A stretch of 59,760 nt of DNA from an uncultured Paracoccaceae bacterium (GTDB taxonomy: Bacteria > Pseudomonadota > Alphaproteobacteria > Rhodobacterales > Rhodobacteraceae). This document shows positions 1-9,741 of the stretch, piece after piece. The notes under the pieces were generated by a model that saw only the letters and a program-made list of their open reading frames with translations, ran no database searches and was not told where the DNA came from. Position 1 is the stretch's first letter. The number at the start of each line of letters is the position of its first letter. Location: positions 1-59,760 of the forward strand of contig CALKJA010000064.1 in assembly GCA_937995865.1 (NCBI GenBank), read 5' to 3'. Made by a program: the position numbers and the translations under genes.

Positions 1-404
1 CCAGCCACCAGATCCATCGCGCCGCCCATGCCTTTGACCAGCTTGCCAGGGATCATCCAGTTGGCCAAATCGCCTTTTTCGTCAACTTCCATCGCGCCAA
101 GGATCGCCGCTGCGATTTTGCCCCCACGGATCATGCCAAAAGACGTTGCACTATCGAAATAGGCCGTTTGAGGCAGCTCAGTGATCGTTTGCTTGCCCGC
201 ATTGATAAGATCTGGGTCGATCGTGTCTTCGGTCGGGAAAGGGCCCATACCAAGCATCCCGTTCTCGGATTGCAACGTCACTTCCACCCCTTCAGGGATG
301 AAGTTGGACACGAGCGTCGGGATACCGATACCAAGATTCACATAGGTGCCGTCTTCAAGCTCTTGAGCTGCACGGGCGGCCATTTGATTGCGATCCCAAG
401 CCAT
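1..404 (-). CDS. scoB: 3-oxoacid CoA-transferase subunit B (partial)
   Basis: This is the beta subunit of a succinyl-CoA:acetoacetate type CoA-transferase, which moves CoA between succinyl-CoA and 3-oxoacids in ketone-body or polyhydroxybutyrate turnover. About 134 N-terminal residues are present and the gene runs off the left edge; the family is usually a little over 200 residues. The SENG motif at residues 46-49 supplies the catalytic glutamate (Glu47), and the glycine-rich NLGIGIPT segment lies upstream of it. The ATG at 404 shares one base with the TAA of the alpha-subunit gene (TAATG), so the two are translationally coupled. Exact acyl substrate cannot be told from sequence. Confidence 0.9.
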   Translation of the reverse strand, partial: MAWDRNQMAARAAQELEDGTYVNLGIGIPTLVSNFIPEGVEVTLQSENGMLGMGPFPTEDTIDPDLINAGKQTITELPQTAYFDSATSFGMIRGGKIAAAILGAMEVDEKGDLANWMIPGKLVKGMGGAMDLVA

Positions 405-1102
405 TATGCTGCCCTCACTGTACGTTGTTCGATGCGTTTCTCATGGGTGCCTTGCACAATGCGGTGCACATAGATGCCCGGTAGATGAATGTGATCCGGG
501 TCAAGGCTGCCGGTTGGGACAATCTCTTCAACTTCCAGCACGCATACTTTGCCGCACATTGCCGCCGGCGGGTTAAAATTGCGGGCAGTCTTGCGGAAAA
601 TTGCGTTGCCGGTTTCGTCGGCTTTCCATGCCTTCACGATGGATAGGTCAGCAAAAATGCCTTCTTCCATAATGTAGGTTTCACCATTGAAATCCTTGTG
701 ATCTTTGCCTTCTGCAATGACCGTGCCAACCCCAGTTTTGGTGTAAAAGCCCGGTATACCGCAGCCCCCTGCGCGCATCCGCTCCGCAAGCGTACCTTGG
801 GGGTTGAATTCCAAATCAAGCTCGCCGGAAAGGTATTGCCGCATAAACTCGGCATTTTCCCCAACATAAGACGAGATCATCTTACGTACCTGTTTGGTTT
901 GCAGCAGGATCCCGATCCCGAACTCGTCCACTCCCGCGTTGTTTGAGGCGAACGTGAGGTCTTGTGTGCCCGCTTGCTTAATCGCTTCAAGCGACAGCTC
1001 AGGGATGCCACAAAGACCAAAGCCGCCTGCCGCGATGAACATGCCGTCAAATAACAGCCCCTCAAGGGCCTCGGCCGCGTTTCCATATACCTTTTTGGAC
1101 AT
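404..1102 (-). CDS. scoA: 3-oxoacid CoA-transferase subunit A
   Basis: Alpha subunit (232 aa) of the same CoA-transferase; it forms the CoA-binding half of the heterodimer. The family 1 CoA-transferase signature is near the N-terminus ([16 protein letters not shown], about residues 20-35), and the length is normal. The start is supported by a strong GGAGGGATGA ribosome site just before the ATG at 1102. It is the first gene seen in the operon, with scoB following directly. AtoD and ScoA types look alike at this level, so the acyl-CoA specificity is inferred only. Confidence 0.93.
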   Translation of the reverse strand: MSKKVYGNAAEALEGLLFDGMFIAAGGFGLCGIPELSLEAIKQAGTQDLTFASNNAGVDEFGIGILLQTKQVRKMISSYVGENAEFMRQYLSGELDLEFNPQGTLAERMRAGGCGIPGFYTKTGVGTVIAEGKDHKDFNGETYIMEEGIFADLSIVKAWKADETGNAIFRKTARNFNPPAAMCGKVCVLEVEEIVPTGSLDPDHIHLPGIYVHRIVQGTHEKRIEQRTVRAA

Positions 1103-1287
1103 TCATCCCTCCATTGACTGTCGGGGCAAGTCATGACGGCTGCTCTCTAACCTGTCAATGCTGCGGTGCGGCGAAATCCAATATTGGCCACGCACGCATG
1201 CGAGGTGCAAATAAGGTTATTCCATCACTCCATTTCAGAATCGAGCTTGTGATTTAACAGCAAGGGCTTGGTCCATTGACTGCTACA

Positions 1288-4005
1288 TCAAGATTTTTTC
1301 GCAGCCGTCTTCTTGGGCGCTGCTTTTTTCGCCGCAGGCTTTTTCTTGGCAGGAGCTTTCTTCTTAGTGACCTTCTTGCCGGATTTTGCCGCTCTTTCTG
1401 CGATCAAGTCGATCGCTTGCGCGAGCGTCAAATCATCAACCTCAACCGTATCGGGAATAGTTGCGTTGATCTTTTCCCACTTCACGTAAGGCCCGTATTT
1501 GCCCTTGAACACGTTTATCGGGCCGCCAGCCTCAGGGTGTTCACCCAGCTCACGCACGGGTTCAATCTTGGCGCCGCGCTGACCACGCTTTGGTTTGGAG
1601 GCAATGACCTCAACCGCGCGGTTCATGCCGATTTCCCAAACGTCCTCGATGCTCTCAAGGTTGGCATTTACACCGCCGCGGTCGCTGATGCTTTCTGCAT
1701 ATTTCAAGTACGGCCCGTAGCGGCCAATATTAGCCCAAATTGCAACACCGTCATCGGGGTGGGGTCCGATAAGCCTAGGCAGTGCAAGAAGTTTTACGGC
1801 CTCCTGCAGCGTCACCGCTTCCGGGCTCCAGCCTTTGGGAATGCCCTGTCGGGGCGGTTTCTTGTTCTCTTCGGTAACCGGGCCGCGCTGTGCATAGGGC
1901 CCAAACCGCCCCTTAAATACACGGATTTCGTCACCCTCATCCGTACCGAGCAGTTTACCTTCGGGCGGAATTACACTTTTCGCATCTTCATCGCTCAATG
2001 GCGGGCCGAATGGGCGCGTATAGCGGCATTCAGGGTAATTCGAGCAGCCAATAAAAGCTCCGCCCGAGCGCGCCGTTCGCATGGAAAGACGCCCAACTTC
2101 GCAATTTGGACATAGCCGGGGGTCGCCGCCGCCCGGCAGCGGTGGGAAGAGATGTGGTTCCAGCTCCTCGTTGATCTTTTCAAGCACCTCGGTGATGGAC
2201 TTGTCCATCGCATCGCCGATCGCGACCGAAAAATCCGCCCAGAAGCGGCGCAACACGTCTTTGTACTCGCGGTCACCCGCGCTTACATCATCAAGCTCTT
2301 CTTCAAGGTTCGCTGTGAATTCATACCCAACATACTTGCGAAAGAAGTTGGACAGGAATGCTGTGACCAGACGGCCCTTATCCTCTGGGATCAAGCGCCC
2401 CTTGTCCTTACGCACATATTCGCGATCCTGAATCGTGGTCACGATTGACGCATAGGTCGACGGGCGGCCAATCCCGAGCTCTTCCATTCTTTTGACAAGT
2501 GTCGCTTCGGTATAGCGGGGCGGTGGTTGCGTAAAAGATTGGTTGGCAAGAACGCCACTGCCATTCGCCATTACAGCGGATTTCGCAAGCAGCATACCTT
2601 TGGCTTCAGTGTCGATCACGCTGTCATCATCGGCCAGCGCTTTGTCAAAAGCCTCTGCATAAGCCGGAACAAGCGGTGCTTGGTCGCCTTTCTCAATCTT
2701 GGGCAAGCGTTTGTCGTCGTCGTCTTCGGCAACGTCGTCGCGACCTTCCTCATAGACCTTAAGAAACCCATCAAACAGGACGACCTGCCCAGTCGCTCTA
2801 AGCTCAACCTGAGCATCGGCGCTTCCGACCGTGACAGTCGTCCGCTCCATCCGCGCCCCTGCCATTTGAGACGCCAATGTGCGCTTCCAGATAAGATCGT
2901 AAAGCTTGCGCTGGTCCTCATCCGTGACTTTCAGTTCATCGGGCGCACGATTCATCTCTGTTGGGCGAATACACTCATGCGCTTCTTGGGCGTTCTTCGC
3001 TTTGTTCTTATAGATGCGCGGCTTATCGGGGACATATTGCGCGCCGTACCGGGAACTGATCGTGCTGCGCGCCTCAGTAACGGCCTCGGGCGCCATATCG
3101 ATCCCGTCGGTCCGCATGTAGGTGATGTAGCCCGCCTCATATAGCCGCTGGGCAAGGTTCATCGTAATCCGCGCGCCAAAGCCGAATTTGCGAGAAGCTT
3201 CCTGCTGCAGCGTTGAGGTCATAAATGGGGCAGATGGATTCCGGGATGCAGGTTTCGCTTCGACGCTCGTGACAGCCAGATCGCGCGACGCAACCGCATG
3301 GACGGCCAATTCCGCAGCCTCGCGATTAGGAATGTCAAACCGCTCAAGCTTTTTCCCGGCTAACGTGACAAGGCGCGCCTCAAATTGGGCGCCGTGCGGA
3401 GTCGCTAGAGTGGCCCGTACGCCCCAATACTCTTGTGGTCGAAACGCCTCAATTTCCATTTCGCGCTCGACAATGATCCTGAGCGAAACCGATTGCACCC
3501 GCCCAGCGGATTTCGCACCGGGCAAACGGCGCCACAATACTGGCGAGAGCTTAAAACCAACGAGGTAGTCCAAAGCGCGGCGCGCCAGATACGCGTCAAC
3601 AAGCTCCCGATCAACTTGACGCGGGTTTTTCATTGCTTCGGTGACCGCACTTTCCGTAATCGCGTTAAAAACCACGCGGCTGACGGGGGTATCTTTTTTA
3701 ATGGCGCGACGCTTGCGGAGCGCTTCCTCAAGGTGCCAGCTGATCGCTTCTCCCTCGCGGTCCGGGTCCGTTGCAAGGATCAGTTCACCGTCTTCGGCAA
3801 GCGCATCGGCAATCGCCTTGACATGCTTTTTGCTGTCAGAGGCAACCTCCCAAAGCATGTCGAACTCATTGTCTGGATCAACAGATCCGTCTTTTGGGGG
3901 CAAGTCTCGGACATGGCCGTAGCTTGCGAGAACAGTAAAGTTCTTGCCCAAATACTTGTTTATTGTCTTGGCCTTAGCAGGAGATTCTACAACAACGACA
4001 GCCAT
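1288..4005 (-). CDS. topA: DNA topoisomerase I
   Basis: Type IA topoisomerase (905 aa) that relaxes negative supercoils by single-strand passage. The N-terminal Toprim domain begins MAVVVVESPAKAKTI and carries the acidic DPDREGE triad that binds magnesium. The active-site tyrosine is Tyr296 in YITYMRTD. A four-cysteine zinc ribbon (CPNC...CSNYPEC) follows the core, then three GRFGPY/GRYGPY/GKYGPY repeats and a Lys/Ala-rich tail ending in TAAKKS, as in other alphaproteobacterial enzymes. The start at 4005 is chosen over an upstream ATG at 4044 because homologues begin at MAVVVVES. dprA lies upstream on the same strand with a 138-bp gap, an arrangement common in this order. Confidence 0.97.
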   Translation of the reverse strand: MAVVVVESPAKAKTINKYLGKNFTVLASYGHVRDLPPKDGSVDPDNEFDMLWEVASDSKKHVKAIADALAEDGELILATDPDREGEAISWHLEEALRKRRAIKKDTPVSRVVFNAITESAVTEAMKNPRQVDRELVDAYLARRALDYLVGFKLSPVLWRRLPGAKSAGRVQSVSLRIIVEREMEIEAFRPQEYWGVRATLATPHGAQFEARLVTLAGKKLERFDIPNREAAELAVHAVASRDLAVTSVEAKPASRNPSAPFMTSTLQQEASRKFGFGARITMNLAQRLYEAGYITYMRTDGIDMAPEAVTEARSTISSRYGAQYVPDKPRIYKNKAKNAQEAHECIRPTEMNRAPDELKVTDEDQRKLYDLIWKRTLASQMAGARMERTTVTVGSADAQVELRATGQVVLFDGFLKVYEEGRDDVAEDDDDKRLPKIEKGDQAPLVPAYAEAFDKALADDDSVIDTEAKGMLLAKSAVMANGSGVLANQSFTQPPPRYTEATLVKRMEELGIGRPSTYASIVTTIQDREYVRKDKGRLIPEDKGRLVTAFLSNFFRKYVGYEFTANLEEELDDVSAGDREYKDVLRRFWADFSVAIGDAMDKSITEVLEKINEELEPHLFPPLPGGGDPRLCPNCEVGRLSMRTARSGGAFIGCSNYPECRYTRPFGPPLSDEDAKSVIPPEGKLLGTDEGDEIRVFKGRFGPYAQRGPVTEENKKPPRQGIPKGWSPEAVTLQEAVKLLALPRLIGPHPDDGVAIWANIGRYGPYLKYAESISDRGGVNANLESIEDVWEIGMNRAVEVIASKPKRGQRGAKIEPVRELGEHPEAGGPINVFKGKYGPYVKWEKINATIPDTVEVDDLTLAQAIDLIAERAAKSGKKVTKKKAPAKKKPAAKKAAPKKTAAKKS

Positions 4006-4143
4006 GCGAAGCAAGCATCCTTTATAGGGCAAATGTTCGCGCAAACATGGTCAGAGCGCGCGGAATGTCAATTCGTGAAGCGATGTTGCATGCCAATTTC
4101 ATGCGATTTAGCGTCGTGGTGCGGCTAAAAAGCGCCTAATGCA

Positions 4144-5274
4144 TCAACTGGATTTGAGCGCCACAAGACCGCCTGCTTGCCGTTCTACGCGCCCTCCAAA
4201 TTCCAACTCTAAGAGAACCGAGGACATCTGCGCAATGCCCGCACCAGTGTCGCGCAAGAGCTGATCTTCCGCGATGGGTGAAGGTCCAAGCCGATCTAAA
4301 ATTTGCTGATGTAACGTTACAATTTCAGGGCGAATGGGGGGTGCTAAGCTTGGCCTTTTGTCCAGCATCGCCGGGGTGCCTGTGGGCGTGAGTGCCTCAA
4401 GCACATCCGCGGTGGATCGTACAAGCGTTGCGCCATCCCGGATGAGCATATTGCAACCGTAGGCGCGTGCGTCAAATGGGTGGCCGGGCACTGCCAAAAC
4501 GTCGCGCCCTTGGTCAAGAGCGACCTGTGCAGTGATTAAGCTGCCCGATTTTGCGGCCGCCTCAACAACAACAACGGCCCGTGCAATGCCAGAGATGAGG
4601 CGATTCCGCCGCGGGAAATGCCGGGCTTGTGGTTGCAGGGCAATCGGCATTTCGCTGAGGATCAGGCCGTTTTCGGCGATGCGATCCATCAATGTTGCGT
4701 TTTCCGCAGGATACGTCACATCCACGCCGCCCGCCACAACCGCGATTGTACCGGTTGCAAGGGCCGCATCATGTGCGGCGGTGTCGACACCCCGCGCCAA
4801 ACCGGACGTCACCCCAAACCCTTCAGTGCCAAGTTCTTCGGCAAGTTTGCGGGTCATTCTCGTCCCGAGGGACGACGCATTTCGCGCACCAACCAATGCA
4901 ATCTGAGGCTGTTCGTCTGGCGCTAATGACCCACGCGCCCAAAGCAAAGGTGGTGCGTCGTTTATATCCATCAGCGCCCGTGGGTAGCCACGGTGTCCAA
5001 AGGCCAGAAGGCGGGCACCAACCCTGCGTGCGGCCTTAAGCTCTGCAATGATCACACCTTCAGGGCAAATCTCATAGCGCTGTTCGCCAGCCTTTTGCGC
5101 AATCCCCGGCAGAGCATAGAGCGCTGCCTGAGCAGAACCGTGTTCCGCCAATAATCTATGAAAAGTCGCGACACCAACGCGACGGGAGCGCAAGAGGCGA
5201 AGCCAGGCAAACTGATCTTCTTCCGAGAGGGGTGGGAGTGGGGGGTGAGAGGAAGAATTTCTGTCCTGTGTCAT
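4144..5274 (-). CDS. dprA: DNA-processing protein DprA
   Basis: DprA/Smf (376 aa) binds incoming single-stranded DNA and loads RecA during natural transformation; it is also kept in bacteria not known to be competent. The Rossmann-like DprA core is clear, with ALVGARNASS, GVTSGLARGVDTAAH and the SEMP and FPRRNRLISG motifs in the middle of the protein. The last ~70 residues form a winged-helix (DML1-like) domain. An N-terminal SAM-like segment precedes the core. It lies between topA and tldD on the same strand; spacing suggests loose coupling rather than overlap. Confidence 0.94.
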   Translation of the reverse strand: MTQDRNSSSHPPLPPLSEEDQFAWLRLLRSRRVGVATFHRLLAEHGSAQAALYALPGIAQKAGEQRYEICPEGVIIAELKAARRVGARLLAFGHRGYPRALMDINDAPPLLWARGSLAPDEQPQIALVGARNASSLGTRMTRKLAEELGTEGFGVTSGLARGVDTAAHDAALATGTIAVVAGGVDVTYPAENATLMDRIAENGLILSEMPIALQPQARHFPRRNRLISGIARAVVVVEAAAKSGSLITAQVALDQGRDVLAVPGHPFDARAYGCNMLIRDGATLVRSTADVLEALTPTGTPAMLDKRPSLAPPIRPEIVTLHQQILDRLGPSPIAEDQLLRDTGAGIAQMSSVLLELEFGGRVERQAGGLVALKSS

Positions 5275-5411
5275 CCTGGGCTCCGCCGACTTGCAGAATC
5301 AGATTTAAGGTAAAGGGGTTAATGGCGGGTAAACCTTGTTTGCGACCTGGGCTGGGTCGAGCGCCTTGTGCAATGCCGCGCCGGGTTGGCTCTTGCGCAC
5401 GCAGTGTGCGC

Positions 5412-6833
5412 TTAGATCGCCGCGCCGCCCACGGTTAGACCGCCGATCATCAGCGATGGCTGTCCAACGCCGACAGGCACCCATTGCCCGGCTTTGCCGC
5501 AATTTCCAATGCCAGGATCAAGCGCAAAGTCATTTCCGATGCCGCGAATATGCTTAAGGGCCGTCGCCCCATCTCCAATCAACGTTGCGCCTTTGACAGG
5601 GCTTCCAATTTTGCCGTTTTGAACGCGATATGCCTCGGTACAGGAAAAAACAAACTTGCCGTTTGTGATGTCAACTTGTCCACCGCCAAACCCAACAGCA
5701 TAGATCCCATCCTTGAGGTCTGCGACCATGGCATCTGGGGCTGCATCACCTGCGAGCATATATGTATTCGTCATGCGCGGCATCGGAATATGGGCGTGGC
5801 TTTCTCGCCGGCCATTGCCCGTTGGGGCCACGCCCATCAGCCGCGCATTTTGCCGGTCTTGCATGTAGCCAACAAGCACCCCGTCTTCGATCAGGGTGTT
5901 CTTGGCGCTTGGCGTCCCTTCATCGTCAAAGGTGATGGACCCTCGGCGATCCGGGATCGTTCCATCATCCAATACCGTGACACCCTTCGCCGCAATTTGC
6001 TTGCCCATAAGGCCTGCAAAAGCGGACGTCCCTTTGCGATTGAAATCCCCTTCAAGCCCATGACCGATAGCTTCATGCAGCAAAATTCCGGGCCAACCAG
6101 ACCCAAGCACAACGTCCATGACGCCTGCAGGCGCCGGAACGGCTTCAAGATTCACCACTGCAATTCGCAACGCCTCGCGGATGGCCGCTTGCCAGTGCTC
6201 GGGGGCCATGAGCCCTTCGAGCCCATGACGCCCGCCTGCACCCGAGGATCCGCTTTCACGACGCCCGTTCTGTTCTACTATGATTGAGACATTCATTCGC
6301 GCCATTGGGCGAATATCGGCAAAGCGCGTACCATCGGGGCGCAGTATCTCTATCTCCTGAAGTGATGCGGCCAATGACGCTGACACTTGTACGACCCGCG
6401 GATCGAGCGCGCGGGCAAAGCTATCAATTTCACGCAATAGATCCACTTTGACGGGGAAGGCCGCGTCTGACATCGGATCAGTATCAGCATATAACTTGCG
6501 ATTGGTGTGCTGCGGGCCGTCGGCCAGCGTGCCTCCACCATCGCCGACTGCCAGTCGCGCTGTGGCTGAGGCGCGCAGGATCGCGGCCTCGGAGATTTCA
6601 GAGGAATGTGCATAGCCTGCCGTTTCGCCCCGAACCGCGCGCAGCCCAAACCCTTCGGACGCATTATAGTTGGATGTGCGCAAGCGTCCGTCATCAAATC
6701 CGAGAGTTTCGGAGCGCCGGCGCTCGAAAAACAACTCGCCGTCATCGGCGCCTTCTGTGGCGGCTTTGAGTTGGCGCAGGGCGGCCGCTTCATCAATGTG
6801 AGTCTTGAAGGGCCGAAAGGGGGCGTGCGTCAT
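5412..6833 (-). CDS. tldD: metalloprotease TldD
   Basis: TldD (473 aa) partners with TldE/PmbA in a zinc protease that trims unfolded peptides, including some bacteriocin precursors. The zinc motif HEAIGHGLEGD (HExxxH) sits mid-protein after VLGSGWPGILL. No tldE is present in the window. The start at 6833 (MTHAPFRPF) is preferred over an ATG at 7082, because the extra 83 residues have no family similarity, would overlap the divergent ctaC gene, and an AGGACACC ribosome site precedes 6833. Confidence 0.93.
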   Translation of the reverse strand: MTHAPFRPFKTHIDEAAALRQLKAATEGADDGELFFERRRSETLGFDDGRLRTSNYNASEGFGLRAVRGETAGYAHSSEISEAAILRASATARLAVGDGGGTLADGPQHTNRKLYADTDPMSDAAFPVKVDLLREIDSFARALDPRVVQVSASLAASLQEIEILRPDGTRFADIRPMARMNVSIIVEQNGRRESGSSGAGGRHGLEGLMAPEHWQAAIREALRIAVVNLEAVPAPAGVMDVVLGSGWPGILLHEAIGHGLEGDFNRKGTSAFAGLMGKQIAAKGVTVLDDGTIPDRRGSITFDDEGTPSAKNTLIEDGVLVGYMQDRQNARLMGVAPTGNGRRESHAHIPMPRMTNTYMLAGDAAPDAMVADLKDGIYAVGFGGGQVDITNGKFVFSCTEAYRVQNGKIGSPVKGATLIGDGATALKHIRGIGNDFALDPGIGNCGKAGQWVPVGVGQPSLMIGGLTVGGAAI

Positions 6834-7047
6834 GGTGTCCTGTCCTTGGGTGGTCCGGTGCCCGGTAACGTTGTTTCTATACATTTTCGGGCCTAATTTC
6901 GGTCGAAGCGCGGTTTTGACGCGCCCGAAGGAATTGCCCGTGACATAAGGATATGATTTTAAGCCCGCGACATACAACGGAATACAAACGGATTCCGCCT
7001 CACGTCTTTCTAGACAGGCTTGAGGCGCGACATACGGGGAACCAAGA

Positions 7048-7947
7048 ATGCGATTTAAAACGCTCTTCGCTGCGCTGGGCATGACGCTCGCGGCACCCTT
7101 CGCAACGGCTCAGACTGCCATCGAGGGACTCGAGATAATCGGTAAGCCCGTGCAAGGCGGCACAGGCTTTCAGCCTGCGGCAACCGAACTGGCCCGCGAT
7201 TTTCAATGGCTTGATAACATGTTGTTGATCGTAATCACGCTGATCTCTTTGTTTGTGACCGTGCTGCTGGCCCTTGTTGCTGTCCGTTACAACTCGAAAG
7301 CCAACAAGACACCGGCGACCTTCACCCACAACACGCCTATCGAGATTGCATGGACAGTCGTGCCGATCCTGATCCTTGTGTTCATCGGCGCGTTTTCTTT
7401 GCCCATCTTGTTCAAGCAACAAGAAATTCCTGAAGCAGATTTGACGATCAAGGTCACAGGCTACCAATGGTATTGGGGCTACGAATACGTGGATCATGAA
7501 TTCGCGTTTGACAGCTACATGATCGGAGCTCCGGCCACGGGCGGTGATTACCGGCTAACTCCTGAGGTGTCTGCTGAGCTGGCGGCGGCTGGCTACTCCG
7601 ATGATGAGTTCCTTCTGGCAACAGACACGGCCGTTGTCGTTCCAGTGGACGCGACGGTTGTAATGCAGGTTACGGGTGCGGACGTTATCCACTCTTGGAC
7701 GATCCCTGCCTTTGGTGTGAAACAGGACGGCGTACCGGGCCGCCTTGCAGAGCTTTGGTTCAAAGCTGAGCAAGAAGGCATTTATTTCGGTCAGTGCTCT
7801 GAGCTGTGTGGCTTTGCTCACGCCTATATGCCGATCACGGTCAAGGTTGTAAGCCAAGAGGTTTATGATGCGTGGCTGGCAGGTGCCATTGATCTGTATG
7901 CAGGCGACCTGACAACACTTCCTGGCTACCAAGTGGCTGCAAACTAA
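7048..7947 (+). CDS. ctaC: cytochrome c oxidase subunit II
   Basis: Subunit II (299 aa) of aa3-type cytochrome c oxidase; it receives electrons from cytochrome c through its periplasmic CuA centre. A signal peptide ([12 protein letters not shown]...ATAQ) is followed by two membrane segments (residues about 50-75 and 95-115) and a cupredoxin domain. The CuA ligands are visible in [12 protein letters not shown] and [15 protein letters not shown]. It opens the oxidase assembly operon; its stop codon abuts the ctaB start with no gap. The 214-bp divergent spacer to tldD must hold the promoter, but I could not place -35/-10 boxes with confidence. Confidence 0.97.
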   Translation: MRFKTLFAALGMTLAAPFATAQTAIEGLEIIGKPVQGGTGFQPAATELARDFQWLDNMLLIVITLISLFVTVLLALVAVRYNSKANKTPATFTHNTPIEIAWTVVPILILVFIGAFSLPILFKQQEIPEADLTIKVTGYQWYWGYEYVDHEFAFDSYMIGAPATGGDYRLTPEVSAELAAAGYSDDEFLLATDTAVVVPVDATVVMQVTGADVIHSWTIPAFGVKQDGVPGRLAELWFKAEQEGIYFGQCSELCGFAHAYMPITVKVVSQEVYDAWLAGAIDLYAGDLTTLPGYQVAAN

Positions 7948-8907
7948 ATGTCGGACGCGTCCCTCAACGGCACGCAGTCAGCGAAGCCTTTGGAAGGCCC
8001 GTATGAAGCGGGCTTTGGGGATTACTTTGCGCTCCTCAAGCCGCGCGTGATGTCGCTTGTCGTGTATACGGCTTTGATCGGATTGCTTGCCGCACCTGTG
8101 TCTTTGCACTGGGTTGAAGCTTTTGCAGCCATCCTTTTCATTGCCATCGGGGCAGGAGCATCCGGCGCTTTGAATATGTGGTGGGATGCTGACATTGACG
8201 TTGTGATGAAGCGGACGGCGAAGCGCCCGATCCCATCAGGGCGTGTGCAGGCGCAAGAAGCGCTGGCTGTTGGGCTTGCGTTGTCGGGATTTGCCGTTGT
8301 GATGCTGTGGCTCACAACAAATCTTTTGGCAGCGGCACTTTTGGCCTTTACGATCTTCTTCTACGCCGTGGTTTACACGATGTGGCTCAAACGCTCGACG
8401 CCGCAAAACATTGTGATAGGCGGCGCAGCTGGAGCGTTTCCTCCGATGATCGGTTGGGTCGCTGCAACCGGATCTGTCAGCATTGAAGCGGCGTTGATGT
8501 TCGCACTGATTTTCATGTGGACGCCTCCGCATTTTTGGGCTCTCGCGCTGTTCATGCGGTCGGACTATGACAATGCTGAAATCCCGATGCTGACAGTGAC
8601 GCACGGTCGACGCGTCACGCGCAACCATATCCTTGGCTATACAATCGTTCTTGCAGCTTTGGCTGTTGGTGCGGCCTTCACGTCAATTGGTGGGCCCGTG
8701 TATTTGGCCGTAGCGGTGATCTGCAACGCGATCTTTTTTCGTGATGCCGTGCGCATATGGCGCCGGGATGAAGCGGCCTCTGAGCTGGACAACTTCAAGG
8801 TCGAGCGCGGGTTTTTCAAGTTCTCTCTGCTTTATGTCGTCGTCCATTTCGCCGCGATCTGGGTTGAAACACTCCTGCCATCCGGCTTTTTGGGAGGCTG
8901 GCTATGA
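7948..8907 (+). CDS. ctaB: protoheme IX farnesyltransferase (heme O synthase)
   Basis: CtaB (319 aa) attaches a farnesyl group to heme B to give heme O, the precursor of the heme A of the oxidase. It is a UbiA-superfamily integral membrane prenyltransferase with about eight or nine hydrophobic helices. The first aspartate-rich motif is seen as NMWWDADID followed by RTAKRPIPSGR. The start directly follows the ctaC stop. The last bases overlap the next small gene (ATGA), so the operon is tightly coupled. Confidence 0.97.
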   Translation: MSDASLNGTQSAKPLEGPYEAGFGDYFALLKPRVMSLVVYTALIGLLAAPVSLHWVEAFAAILFIAIGAGASGALNMWWDADIDVVMKRTAKRPIPSGRVQAQEALAVGLALSGFAVVMLWLTTNLLAAALLAFTIFFYAVVYTMWLKRSTPQNIVIGGAAGAFPPMIGWVAATGSVSIEAALMFALIFMWTPPHFWALALFMRSDYDNAEIPMLTVTHGRRVTRNHILGYTIVLAALAVGAAFTSIGGPVYLAVAVICNAIFFRDAVRIWRRDEAASELDNFKVERGFFKFSLLYVVVHFAAIWVETLLPSGFLGGWL

Positions 8908-9098
8908 GCTTTGAGCGTGTAACTGGCGGCATGCACGAACGCCGCAAGAGCCGGAACATTGGCGTAGCTCTGTGCCTAGTGTTTTTTATCGGGCTACTTT
9001 TTGTGCTCACCACAGTCAAAATTCGCGATCTTGGTGCTGTTGAGGGATTTGACCACACACCGCGCGCCACGGCGCTTCCAATTGAAGGGGGGAGCTGA
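8904..9098 (+). CDS. small single-TM protein of the oxidase operon
   Basis: A 64-residue protein with a basic N-terminus (HERRKSRN), one membrane helix (about residues 18-38) and a short C-terminal tail. A small ORF at this position is usual in Rhodobacteraceae cta operons and is often labelled a CoxF-type oxidase assembly or structural protein; I infer the same role from position, not from a motif. It overlaps ctaB by four bases (ATGA) and ctaG by one (TGATG), strong evidence that it is a translated gene and not a chance ORF. Confidence 0.85.
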   Translation: MSFERVTGGMHERRKSRNIGVALCLVFFIGLLFVLTTVKIRDLGAVEGFDHTPRATALPIEGGS

Positions 9099-9694
9099 TG
9101 CGAAATCCGTTTGACCGCCTTCAGGGAAAGAACTGCACTTTGGCTCAAACCATTTCCCTTGTGGTTTTCATGGGCGGGCTCGCCTACGCTTCGGTCCCTT
9201 TTTATGATTGGTTCTGCCGTGTCACCGGCTTTGGTGGCGCAACAGATGTGGCCGAATATGCGCCTGATGATGTGCTGGACCAGACGATAACGATCCGTTT
9301 TGACAGTTCACTCGAAAAGGGCATGCCTTGGACCTTCAAACCTGAAGTGCGGACAATGGAGATCCGTATCGGTGAGACAGGCCTCGCGTTTTACGAAGCA
9401 CATAATCCGACGGACCGCCCCATTGCGGGCAGCGCGTCGTATAACGTGACCCCGTATCAGGCTGGCGGCTTTTTCTCCAAGATTGATTGCTTTTGCTTTG
9501 AGGAACAGCTTTTGTTGCCCGGGCAAACGGTCATGATGCCGGTGACATTCTTTGTTGACCCTGAAATTGTGGATGATCGCGAAGGTAAATACATCCACAC
9601 GATTACTCTGGGCTACACCTTCTATGAGATTGATCTGCCGCAAGACGAGCAGCAAGCAAACCTTGCTGTTGAGGGCGGCACATCCCTGAACTAA
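9098..9694 (+). CDS. ctaG: cytochrome c oxidase assembly protein CtaG/Cox11
   Basis: Cox11-family copper chaperone (198 aa) that delivers copper to the CuB site of subunit I. One N-terminal membrane anchor (about residues 15-35) is followed by a periplasmic immunoglobulin-like domain. The copper motif CFCFEEQ and the additional cysteine in DWFCRVTG near residue 40 are present. The one-base TGATG overlap links it to the small TM gene; ctaE follows 47 bp later behind a GGGGAGAGAG ribosome site. Confidence 0.97.
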   Translation: MRNPFDRLQGKNCTLAQTISLVVFMGGLAYASVPFYDWFCRVTGFGGATDVAEYAPDDVLDQTITIRFDSSLEKGMPWTFKPEVRTMEIRIGETGLAFYEAHNPTDRPIAGSASYNVTPYQAGGFFSKIDCFCFEEQLLLPGQTVMMPVTFFVDPEIVDDREGKYIHTITLGYTFYEIDLPQDEQQANLAVEGGTSLN

Positions 9695-9741
9695 GCTTTT
9701 AAAGACCCCAAACCCCAACCCAAGCGGGGAGAGAGACCAAC

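Noticed and set aside
1276-2115. 279-codon plus-strand frame opposite topA
   Set aside because: Antisense to the topA C-terminal repeats; low-complexity start arises from the Lys-rich tail.
5484-6287. 267-codon plus-strand frame opposite tldD
   Set aside because: Antisense to a clear TldD with its zinc motif; no domain.
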